Below, one piece after another: positions 1-6,296 of a stretch of DNA of 6,393 bases (position 1 is its first letter; the number at the start of each line of letters is the position of its first letter). A program made the translations under genes and the position numbers. This DNA is from Bacillota bacterium (GTDB taxonomy: Bacteria > Bacillota_C > Negativicutes > JAEYSJ01): positions 1 through 6,393 of the forward strand of contig JAEYSJ010000296.1 of the NCBI GenBank assembly GCA_023434855.1. The letters are read 5' to 3'. The notes beneath the pieces were generated by a model. It saw nothing but the letters and a program-made list of their open reading frames with translations. It ran no database searches and was not told the origin of the DNA.

Positions 1-1235
1 CGCCAGATTAGGCCGGTCCGGCGAATCCGCGTTTTTACATTAACCTGAATGTCGGCCTCTTGATATAGCTCTGTGAGGTCTGCCTGTTTTAGCGCCTCTT
101 CGTCGGCAAATTCCGGCCGCAGATGCATGCCGAATCCCACCGGATCACACCCCAGTTCCTGGGTGTGTATTATCATATCTTTTATTGTAGCTTCAAACAT
201 CCGGGAAATTTGCTCCTCCAGCAATTCCCGGTTGCCGGCAGCTTCGTAGTTTATCCCCGAAGGAGTACCCAATATTTCCGTTTCAATGAACACCTTGGCG
301 GCAAATACCGGTATTCCGTTATTGAAGCTTACCGTTATCCTGGGCTTGGCGCCGTTACGGGCGGCAAGGGTGATAAACTTATCGGAATTCCGGGGATCAA
401 CGACAGTGATTAAGCCATGAGAAAACTTCCCCGTCAGAATGGAAACAGCCCGGGTTTCATCGCTGTTAAGCACTCCGACCATCTTGTCTTCCCGGAAGAC
501 AGCTAAACCCACAATATCTGTAACGGTGGCAGTACCGGTGCGTGGTATGCCGCCAGGCAGGTAGGGTTCGGCAGCCTGCTGCGATTTCTTCCCGTCATCA
601 GGCATATTATCGCCATTCATGGGATTGATTGCGCTGTACATCATAAAAGGGGAGCTGCCTTTATTTTTCAGTTTGCAATAGAACTCATGCAGATCGGTAC
701 GCAAATAGAAGCTGCTTTCTTCATAAGAATAGGCAAAAGTCTCATAAAATCTGCCGATATTAGGCTCGATTTTAGGGTTAGCGCGCCGGATATAGTCCTC
801 CGCCGTTCCCGCTACAGTAATAAGCAGCATGGTATCGCGGAAATCGCGGCTACGAATAAAGAAGGAAATATTATCTGTAAGACCATGGCGCGCCATCTTC
901 TCCCCGAAGATAATCGCCGAAATATGGCTGACGTTGGGAAAACGGGAGATGGTGGAATTGAGCAGCATGCGAGCTTCCGCAGGACTGGCTGCGACAATTG
1001 TATCGGTGATCCAGGCACCTGCCGTGTCTGATTTCTTTTCACCGCCGCCCCCGCTGTCACCGCTTCCGTGGGGAACATCCATCTGGTAGGTTACTTTCAT
1101 TTTCCCGTCATCAGTCCTGTCGACACCGATGACCAGGACATAGGCGACGTCATCGGTTTCCCGGCCGCCAAAGCAGCCTGTTAGCAAAATCGCACACAAC
1201 AGCAACAAAACTGTCAGTACTAACCGGACCGGCAT
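1..1235 (-). CDS. Spore germination receptor subunit C, Ger(x)C lipoprotein (3' end cut by window edge)
   Basis: This reading frame is open from an ATG at 1235 to the left edge (411 codons visible, no stop). The N-terminus is a lipoprotein signal peptide: M-P-V-R, a leucine-rich hydrophobic stretch, then lipobox L-L-T-G-C with the lipidated Cys at residue 21. A short Gly-rich loop (G-S-G-D-S-G-G-G-G, about residues 62-70) follows the first strands. Mid-protein G-L-A-V-F-R-E-D-K-M-V-G-V-L and the final visible T-R-I-R-R-T-G-L-I-W fit the GerAC family, whose proteins usually end within a few residues of such an I-R-R-x-G stretch, so only a short tail is probably missing. The family role is the lipid-anchored subunit of the germinant receptor on the outer face of the spore inner membrane. 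The start is set by an AAGGAGG site 8 bases upstream and overlaps the permease gene by 16 bases, suggesting translational coupling. Family assignment is firm; which receptor (GerA, GerB or GerK type) cannot be told. Confidence 0.93.
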   Translation of the reverse strand, partial: MPVRLVLTVLLLLCAILLTGCFGGRETDDVAYVLVIGVDRTDDGKMKVTYQMDVPHGSGDSGGGGEKKSDTAGAWITDTIVAASPAEARMLLNSTISRFPNVSHISAIIFGEKMARHGLTDNISFFIRSRDFRDTMLLITVAGTAEDYIRRANPKIEPNIGRFYETFAYSYEESSFYLRTDLHEFYCKLKNKGSSPFMMYSAINPMNGDNMPDDGKKSQQAAEPYLPGGIPRTGTATVTDIVGLAVFREDKMVGVLNSDETRAVSILTGKFSHGLITVVDPRNSDKFITLAARNGAKPRITVSFNNGIPVFAAKVFIETEILGTPSGINYEAAGNRELLEEQISRMFEATIKDMIIHTQELGCDPVGFGMHLRPEFADEEALKQADLTELYQEADIQVNVKTRIRRTGLIW

Positions 1236-2323
1236 GTTTTTTGCCTCCTTGAGTGCCAGACAGCAGCAATGAACAGTATCAGCGGGATAACCACCGTACC
1301 CAGATTATAGACAGTGGACAGCATCTGTACATAGAAAGTGATAACACCGGTAATTTCGCGCGGCAACATCGCCAACTCAGCAATAATGAGGGTAGCCGGT
1401 ATGATAAAGGGCCGGAGGGCAGGGAGGTTGAACACACGGCCAAGAAGATAGAGACCGGCGTAAATGTCGATAGCAATGTTGAGCATACCCATGGTTGTCC
1501 AGAGAATGATGAAAAAGGCCTCAATACGCTGAACGAAACGATTGATATATACCAGCCGGGCCAAATCGAAAAACGGCAGGACTTTTTCCCGGCTGACGGA
1601 CACGCCGAAAGCAGCGGTATAGGCGATGAAGGACATGGTGCGTACAAAGGCGCTGAGTCCCAGGCCATATAAGACAGCACCCTTTACGGTGCGGGCATTC
1701 TGGAAACTGGCAGCAAAAATAAAGGGCAGCAGAGCACCCAGGTTAATGCCGCCAACCCGGGCACTCCAGACAAATACTGCACCTATTCCCTGTCCAACCC
1801 AGGGGGCCAGATTAAGAAAATTATACCGAGATGCAGCCAATATCATAATAATTAGCAGACCGCCAACAGTAAAGGGCAAAACTACATAACATGTCTGAGC
1901 CACTGCTTCAAAGCCGAAATAAAGCAAAAAGACAACCATGAAAGCATATAAACCAATAGCCAACTCGAATTCCAGCCGTGGCAAAGCGGTAAGCAGTGTA
2001 TTTTCAGCGAACTGACGGAGCAGCAGGCCAGCGTCGAGGAAATAAAGACCGCTGTAGCAAAGGGCAATTATTCGTGTCATGGTGGCGCCAAGCAGTTCCT
2101 GGCAGGCGGCATACAGATCGCCGGAAGTATTTCTCAGTACATACAATAATAAATACATAATAACAAGGAACTCAATAAAGGTAATAACAGGACTTATCCA
2201 TGCCGCGGATCCTGCTGCATCAACGCTTGCCGGAAATATGGTCAGGAAAACGGATACCAAAGTTGTGGCAAATACCAGTGCCATTCCCTCGGCCAGGCCC
2301 ATTTGCCCAGGTCGATAGCTCAT
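1220..2323 (-). CDS. Spore germination receptor subunit B, GerB-family permease
   Basis: A 367-residue, very hydrophobic protein, the usual length for the spore germination permease family (APC transporter superfamily, normally about ten membrane helices). Hydrophobic spans are visible at about residues 10-30, 43-63, 84-103, 120-140, 143-163, 192-208, 216-238, 268-292, 305-321 and 335-355. The segment R-I-E-A-F-F (266-271) followed by I-I-L-W matches the conserved region near helix 8 in GerAB-type proteins. In the family, subunit B binds or senses the amino-acid or sugar germinant in the inner spore membrane; the ligand here cannot be predicted. The ATG overlaps the stop codon of the A subunit as ATGA, and AAAGGAGG lies 7 bases upstream inside that gene. 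The short basic tail (S-R-R-Q-K-T-C-R-S-G) overlaps the start of the C subunit gene. No frameshift or missing segment is seen. Confidence 0.95.
   Translation of the reverse strand: MSYRPGQMGLAEGMALVFATTLVSVFLTIFPASVDAAGSAAWISPVITFIEFLVIMYLLLYVLRNTSGDLYAACQELLGATMTRIIALCYSGLYFLDAGLLLRQFAENTLLTALPRLEFELAIGLYAFMVVFLLYFGFEAVAQTCYVVLPFTVGGLLIIMILAASRYNFLNLAPWVGQGIGAVFVWSARVGGINLGALLPFIFAASFQNARTVKGAVLYGLGLSAFVRTMSFIAYTAAFGVSVSREKVLPFFDLARLVYINRFVQRIEAFFIILWTTMGMLNIAIDIYAGLYLLGRVFNLPALRPFIIPATLIIAELAMLPREITGVITFYVQMLSTVYNLGTVVIPLILFIAAVWHSRRQKTCRSG
1244..1250 (-). promoter_or_regulatory. Ribosome binding site of the C subunit
   Basis: AAGGAGG on the minus strand, 8 bases before the ATG at 1235. 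It lies inside the last codons of the permease gene, supports the 16-base overlapping start, and implies that ribosomes finishing subunit B can begin subunit C. Confidence 0.85.
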
Positions 2324-4188
2324 GATTTATCCTCCTTTCCGGCAGGCTGCTCTGTCGTCCATTGAACACTAACCTTTGCCTGCCGCTCCCTGTCCAGGGA
2401 ATTAAGCTCGTCGGGCCGCAGTTCCTGGGAGTTAAGCGGACCACGTAAGACAATATCATAACCGGCGGTAGTCTTTGGCGCCAATGGCGACATATATGGA
2501 ACCCCCAGGGATTTCATGCCGCAGAGCACTACCGTTACGGCGAGCAAGCCAATAGTAAGCCCTACCAGTCCAAACATCGCTGCCATAACCTCAAAGGCAA
2601 AGCGGGTTAGGCGGATGGCGTAAGAAAGGCTGTAGTCAGGGATTACAAAAGAAGCCAGCCCGGTGACAGCAATAATAACAACTGTAATGGGGCTGACAAT
2701 ACCTGCGGATACTGCGGCCTGACCAATGGTAATAGCGCCGACTATGCCAATGGTTGGTCCCAGCATGCCGGGAATCCTGACTCCAGCTTCCCGCAGCAGT
2801 TCAAAAGAGAACTCCATCATCGTTATCTCCAGAATGGACGGGAAGGGTACCCGCTCGCGGGCGCTGGCGATGAAGATAATGAGGTCGGTAGGCAGCGCCT
2901 CCTGGTGGAAATAGCTTATTGCTATATAGAGTGCAGGCACTATCAAAGTAAGCAGTGCCCCGGCCAGTCTGAGCAGGCGGCTAAAACTTACGCCAATCCA
3001 GTAGATAGAAAAATCTTCGCCTGTATGAAACAAGGTGAACAAACTGACAGGCATAATAAAAGCAAAAGGCGAACCGTCAACCATTATCGCCAACCGTCCT
3101 TCGGTCAGACCGGCTGCCACCCGGTCGGGGCGCTCGGTGCGAAGGGCCTGGGGAAAGGGTATTCCGGGATGGTCCGTAATATAAAGCATTAATGTCCCGG
3201 AATCGGAAACAGCATCAACTTTTAGGCCGGTAATGCGGCGTTTGACCTCTTGCACCAATGCCGGATTTATGATTGATTTCAGATACATGATAGCACACGA
3301 AGCATTACTACGACTGCCAACAGAGACAATTTCGGTAGTCAAATCGTTCGTTCGCAGCAAAGCCCGCACCAGCCCGGTGTTTACCCGCAGCGTCTCGGTA
3401 AAGGCCGACTGGCTGCCTTGTACTGTTTGTTCCAGCATCGTACGTTCGACACCACGGTGCTCCTGCCCCTTAGTATCAACAAGAACAGCTTCCTGCACCC
3501 CGTCGACAATAATCACAGTGTCACCATGATTGAGGCCCTCCGTAACATCCCGCAGGGTATAAGCCAGCCTGACTTGATTACCAGGCAGACATTCGGTAAC
3601 CATCTTGGTTACTGTATGGCCGTCATAGAGATGCCTGTCGGCATTTCCCATTAGCATAAGAGGCTGGAGAATCGTCAGGTTAATTAACTTATTATCGACA
3701 AGCCCGTCAATGAAAGCAATAATGGCAGATACGGGCGGGTCGGCGGAAATGGTAACACTGCGGATGAAAATATCCCTGTTTGCCGGCATATTATACAGCC
3801 GTTCCAGTTCTCGCCGGTTTTCCTCCAAGCTTGTGCTTACAGGCTGGTCCAGTTGATTCCGCGAAAGGCTGTAGGTTAGAACCACAGGTGATAGTTGTGC
3901 CTGCTGCTCTTCGAGCGCTGCAATTTCCATTTTGAGGGCAGCAATTTTTTCCGGTTGAAGCGGCTGGGATAAATATTCTTTCGTTTTTGCCAAAGCAGCG
4001 GTCAGGCGATGGGCATAGCGCAGCAGAGAGTCATGCTCGGCAGCGATGACATGGAGTTGATCTTTTGCCTCGCTGCGTGGTTCTTCATCTTCACCCAATA
4101 TGAATGCCGGCGGATTTTGCGGCGGCTTGTATATAACTAATTCTTTGAATGCCTGATAGTTTTTTGTGAATATATTCATATGCTGCAT
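2320..4188 (-). CDS. Spore germination receptor subunit A, GerA family, with long N-terminal extension
   Basis: First gene of the germination operon. The C-terminal two thirds match the GerA family: T-E-R-P-D-R-V followed by G-R-L-A-I-M-V-D-G-S-P-F, then F-H-Q-E-A-L-P-T-D-L, R-E-R-V-P-F-P-S, E-L-L-R-E-A-G-V-R-I-P and T-I-G-I-V-G-A-I-T-I-G-Q-A-A-V, with hydrophobic segments at about residues 365-388, 405-428, 481-520 and 532-560. In the family, subunit A joins a cytoplasmic N-domain to a membrane domain; oligomeric receptors are thought to act as ion channels in germination. At 622 residues it is longer than the roughly 480-520 usual for GerAA-like proteins. The excess is a charged N-terminal region (about residues 35-130) rich in Ala, Glu, Leu and Gln that reads as coiled coil. 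The start is uncertain: ATG at 4188 has GAGG only 3 bases upstream, ATG at 4179 has it 12 bases upstream, and an in-frame GTG at 4197 has no ribosome binding site. The gene ends in a 4-base overlap with the permease gene. Confidence 0.94.
   Translation of the reverse strand: MQHMNIFTKNYQAFKELVIYKPPQNPPAFILGEDEEPRSEAKDQLHVIAAEHDSLLRYAHRLTAALAKTKEYLSQPLQPEKIAALKMEIAALEEQQAQLSPVVLTYSLSRNQLDQPVSTSLEENRRELERLYNMPANRDIFIRSVTISADPPVSAIIAFIDGLVDNKLINLTILQPLMLMGNADRHLYDGHTVTKMVTECLPGNQVRLAYTLRDVTEGLNHGDTVIIVDGVQEAVLVDTKGQEHRGVERTMLEQTVQGSQSAFTETLRVNTGLVRALLRTNDLTTEIVSVGSRSNASCAIMYLKSIINPALVQEVKRRITGLKVDAVSDSGTLMLYITDHPGIPFPQALRTERPDRVAAGLTEGRLAIMVDGSPFAFIMPVSLFTLFHTGEDFSIYWIGVSFSRLLRLAGALLTLIVPALYIAISYFHQEALPTDLIIFIASARERVPFPSILEITMMEFSFELLREAGVRIPGMLGPTIGIVGAITIGQAAVSAGIVSPITVVIIAVTGLASFVIPDYSLSYAIRLTRFAFEVMAAMFGLVGLTIGLLAVTVVLCGMKSLGVPYMSPLAPKTTAGYDIVLRGPLNSQELRPDELNSLDRERQAKVSVQWTTEQPAGKEDKS
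2331..2338 (-). promoter_or_regulatory. Ribosome binding site of the B subunit
   Basis: AAAGGAGG on the minus strand, 7 bases before the ATG at 2323 and within the final codons of the A subunit gene. It fixes the permease start at the ATGA overlap. Confidence 0.85.
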
Positions 4189-4216
4189 TATCCTCACAAC
4201 TGCTGGGTTATATTTC

Positions 4217-4247
4217 TAACATGTCCAATACTTCATACAATTATTTG
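4217..4247 (-). promoter_or_regulatory. Possible forespore sigma-G promoter of the germination operon
   Basis: On the minus strand CAAATA (4247-4242) is followed after 18 bases by CATGTTA (4223-4217). These resemble the sigma-G elements as I recall them (-35 about TGAATA, -10 about CATACTA, spacing 17-18), with 4 of 6 and 5 of 7 matches. Transcription would begin near 4210, leaving a leader of about 22-31 bases before the candidate ATG starts. Known gerA-type operons are transcribed in the forespore by sigma-G, which makes the placement sensible. The match is imperfect and made by eye. Confidence 0.35.
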
Positions 4248-4319
4248 CTGCAATCCGTTACTTCGAAGACTTGGCTCAGAAAGAATTTCTAACTGCCAAA
4301 CTCCGGGCAAGGAACGGGC

Positions 4320-4494
4320 TAACCGCCAAGAACGCCAAGGTCGCCAAGGAAAACATTTAAAATAATATTGGATTTTATTGAAAAATACTTTAGATTGTCC
4401 GTCTCTTTTAGAAATACAATTCCCGCTAAGATTAAGCTGTCTTAACGGAAAATCAAAAAAAGTCCCTTGGCGTACTTGGCGCCCTTGGCGGTTA
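4320..4494. repeat. Inverted-repeat element with CGCCAAG triplet arms
   Basis: The left arm (4320-4349) and right arm (4465-4494) are reverse complements at 26 of 30 positions, separated by a 115-base AT-rich interior. Each arm reads T-A-A-C followed by three copies of CGCCAAG on a 9-base period. All four arm differences fall in the two-base linkers between CGCCAAG units, so the units are fully conserved and paired. I see no flanking target duplication and no transposase. It could be a small non-autonomous repeat, a dispersed intergenic palindrome, or a protein-binding array. From memory, similar CGCCAAG arrays occur between genes in other bacteria, but I cannot verify this here. Confidence 0.75.
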
Positions 4495-4517
4495 AAAATC
4501 TTTTCAACGGAAAATCA
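4444..4517. repeat. Short direct repeat AACGGAAAATCA (two copies)
   Basis: Exact 12-base copies lie at 4444-4455 and 4506-4517, one on each side of the right CGCCAAG arm. Including two preceding bases they match at 13 of 14 positions (T-T versus T-C). They may be a duplication made when the right arm arose, or a coincidence in AT-rich DNA. Confidence 0.5.
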
Positions 4518-4535
4518 TCTAACTAAGATATATTA

Positions 4536-4565
4536 AAACTCCGTCCGGTTTCCCGGACGGAGTTT
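4536..4565 (-). terminator. Intrinsic terminator of the cbiQ-cbiO operon
   Basis: A perfect 13-base-pair stem (4536-4548 with 4553-4565) is closed by a four-base loop that reads GAAA on the minus strand, a stable GNRA-type loop. The GC-rich part of the stem (CTCCGTCCGG) is followed on the minus strand by TTTTAATATAT. It begins 17 bases after the cbiO stop codon. The plus strand has no T-run after the stem, so it acts leftward and insulates the germination operon from read-through. Confidence 0.92.
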
Positions 4566-4582
4566 GGCCTTATATTATAAAA

Positions 4583-5404
4583 TTATGACTGTTTTTTCAG
4601 CAAGGCTACCAGCTCATCCGCAGTACGTGGCACACTGCCGTTTATATTGCTAAGACAAGAATATATTTCTCCTACGACCGGCCTGGCAAAGCCCAAGCTG
4701 GCATGCTGCTCGGTATTGAGAATATTTTCTGGCCTGCCTCCGGCAATAACCTGGCCTTGGGACAAAACATACACCAAGTCCGCCCAGCGCCATGCCCAAT
4801 CTATATCATGAGTTGCCACTACCAGTGTCTGACCGGCCACATAAAGTTTGTCCATTATTTCGCTCAAATTAGTTATCCCTGGATAGTCGAGACCGGCAGT
4901 CGGTTCATCCATAACCAGAATCTGTGGTTTCATCGCCAGCACCCCGGCAATAGCTACTCTTTTTTTCTGCCCATGACTTAAGAAATGCACCGGCTCACCG
5001 GCATAATCCGTCATTTGCACCGATCCCAGTGCGTCTAACGCCCGCTTCTCAGCTTGCTTAACCGACATCCCTAAATTCATTGGCCCAAATAGTACATCAT
5101 CCAATACACTGCCGGCAAATAACTGGGTATCAGGATCCTGAAAAACAAGACCTACTTTTTGCCGCAAGGCAGTTATGGCTGAGCGGGAATATTGAAAGCG
5201 TTGTCCCTGATACAACAATTGACCGGAAATAGGCCGTAAAATAGCATTCAAATGTAAAAACAAGGTGGACTTACCGGCCCCGTTCGGTCCGACAAAGGCT
5301 ACCCGAACTCCGTCCGGAATTGACAGGTTTACATCATTTAACGCCAATTTGTCATAACGATAACCAAATTTAACATTTTGCACTTCAATTAGTGGTGTAG
5401 CCAT
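4583..5404 (-). CDS. cbiO: Cobalt-type ECF transporter ATP-binding protein CbiO
   Basis: A 273-residue ABC ATPase of usual CbiO/EcfA length. Walker A is G-P-N-G-A-G-K-S-T (39-47), the Q-loop V-F-Q-D-P-D-T-Q-L-F (87-96), the signature L-S-H-G-Q-K-K-R-V-A-I-A-G (142-154), Walker B I-L-V-M-D-E-P (162-168), the D-loop A-G-L-D (170-173), and the switch His is H199 in T-H-D. The signature has His in place of the first Gly of LSGGQ, which I believe also occurs in other ECF ATPases, so the protein is probably active. It would hydrolyse ATP in the cytoplasm to drive metal uptake through CbiQ and an S-component. The ATG at 5404 has AAGGAG 6 bases upstream. It follows cbiQ by 46 bases and is closed by the terminator downstream. 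Cobalt is inferred from similarity and the CbiQ partner; nickel or another ECF substrate is possible without the substrate-binding protein in view. Confidence 0.93.
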   Translation of the reverse strand: MATPLIEVQNVKFGYRYDKLALNDVNLSIPDGVRVAFVGPNGAGKSTLFLHLNAILRPISGQLLYQGQRFQYSRSAITALRQKVGLVFQDPDTQLFAGSVLDDVLFGPMNLGMSVKQAEKRALDALGSVQMTDYAGEPVHFLSHGQKKRVAIAGVLAMKPQILVMDEPTAGLDYPGITNLSEIMDKLYVAGQTLVVATHDIDWAWRWADLVYVLSQGQVIAGGRPENILNTEQHASLGFARPVVGEIYSCLSNINGSVPRTADELVALLKKQS

Positions 5405-5450
5405 TTAGAACTCCTTATAAAGGCCGTCTAAAAACGCCCATCTGTGTTGT

Positions 5451-6212
5451 TTAAAAATACGCTGTCAAAGCTATGCCTACCAACAACGCCAAAATTACCA
5501 ACAATCGCCCGGCTTTAACCTGCTGCCTGGGATAACGTAATACCAGTCTGTCGCAATAATTGCGCGCTAACAGAGCAGTATACAGATCTCTGGCGGTCAT
5601 AAAAGATTTTCGCCCCAGATTGGCGGCCAGCATACTTATGGCATTAAGGGAGCGGCGCGGACCGGCATATCCCAATCGTGACTGCTGGGCAGTGTATATT
5701 TGTCCGGCTGTTGCCAAAAAAACGAAAATAAAACGGTATGTTAACAGCATTATTTCCATGACTATTCTCAGCCCGGAAATTCGCGATAAATAGGCCACAA
5801 TATATACTACCGGCGTAGTAGTCGCAATCATAAATAGACAAGACACCGCCGCCAAGCTGCGCAGCAGCAGTTGCTGGGCCATCTCCAAACCCTGACCGGT
5901 GGCACCTACATAGTAACCAACAATTTTATAGCTATATATGGCCGAAAAAGAAGTTAGGCTTGCGCTAAATACTACCGTTATCAAACTGACGAGCAAAAAC
6001 AGCAAAGGCGCCAGCCATAACCTGGCTAAATAGCCGGGAGGTATTCTGGCATACAGCATTACAATATGCATAATGATAATAATAGACAACAAAGTAATTG
6101 GGCGAGGCATCACCAGCGACAACACCAGTCCGCCACAGCCCAATAGCATTTTTTCCGCAATGCTGACATGCTTTAAAGCATTATTATAGGCCAAATAATC
6201 TAAATATAACAT
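5451..6212 (-). CDS. cbiQ: Cobalt-type ECF transporter T-component CbiQ
   Basis: A 253-residue membrane protein of normal CbiQ/EcfT length. Hydrophobic spans lie at about residues 20-52, 63-85, 115-140, 148-172 and 234-252. The segment T-T-T-P-V-V-Y-I-V-A-Y-L (131-142) and the following Y-R-F-I-F-V-F-L match the family core. The two coupling-helix regions that dock on the ATPase are visible as Q-Q-S-R-L-G-Y (176-182) and A-L-L-A-R-N-Y (213-219). The second is normally A-R-G, so the Asn is a small departure. The protein would couple ATP hydrolysis by CbiO to a substrate-binding CbiM or other S-component. The start at 6212 has weak upstream GGGG (5 bases away) and GGAG (10 bases away). No CbiM or CbiN is visible before it. 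A specific cobalt role is inferred; a nickel or general ECF T-component remains possible. Confidence 0.9.
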   Translation of the reverse strand: MLYLDYLAYNNALKHVSIAEKMLLGCGGLVLSLVMPRPITLLSIIIIMHIVMLYARIPPGYLARLWLAPLLFLLVSLITVVFSASLTSFSAIYSYKIVGYYVGATGQGLEMAQQLLLRSLAAVSCLFMIATTTPVVYIVAYLSRISGLRIVMEIMLLTYRFIFVFLATAGQIYTAQQSRLGYAGPRRSLNAISMLAANLGRKSFMTARDLYTALLARNYCDRLVLRYPRQQVKAGRLLVILALLVGIALTAYF

Positions 6213-6249
6213 GTATTCCCCGCTCCAAAAATTAGGGTGAATCTAATAG

Positions 6250-6271
6250 AGTGTGTTTCAAAAAACACACT
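6250..6271. other. AT-rich hairpin in the cbiQ leader
   Basis: A perfect 9-base-pair stem (AGTGTGTTT, 6250-6258, with AAACACACT, 6263-6271) and a 4-base loop, 38 bases upstream of the cbiQ start. On the plus strand it is followed by TTTCCTT and could be a weak rightward terminator. On the minus strand no T-run follows, so it would be only a leader hairpin or a protein-binding palindrome. Confidence 0.5.
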
Positions 6272-6296
6272 TTCCTTAATATTCTTTTAAACTGTT

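Larger units (their letters stand above)
4189..4582. other. Gene-free spacer between the germination and cobalt-transport operons
   Basis: No credible coding region on either strand. From left to right it holds the possible sigma-G promoter, a GC-richer stretch (about 4290-4320), the CGCCAAG inverted-repeat element (4320-4494), the direct repeat AACGGAAAATCA, an AT-rich stretch, and the cbiO terminator. The AT-rich interior of the inverted-repeat element contains a smaller imperfect hairpin (4423-4431 pairing with 4440-4448, 8 of 9 bases) with no T-run after it on either strand. Confidence 0.8.

Noticed and set aside
1253..1672. Long plus-strand frame (139 codons) opposite the permease gene, and a 133-codon minus-strand frame beside it.
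   Set aside because: Both are alternative-frame shadows of a well-supported permease gene, with low-complexity composition and no family resemblance.
4180..4365. A plus-strand 61-codon frame across the left CGCCAAG arm.
   Set aside because: It overlaps the start of the GerA gene, has no ribosome binding site, and its R-Q-E/R-Q-G repeats simply translate the 9-base DNA repeat.
4320..4494. CRISPR array, because of the regularly spaced CGCCAAG units.
   Set aside because: The units are 7 bases on a 9-base period with two-base linkers, three per arm and in opposite orientation; there are no spacers and no cas genes.
5424..5441. Small hairpin in the cbiQ-cbiO gap (GGGCGT and ACGGCC on the minus strand).
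   Set aside because: Only 5 of 6 pairs with a central mismatch and no T-run; probably chance and not an internal terminator.
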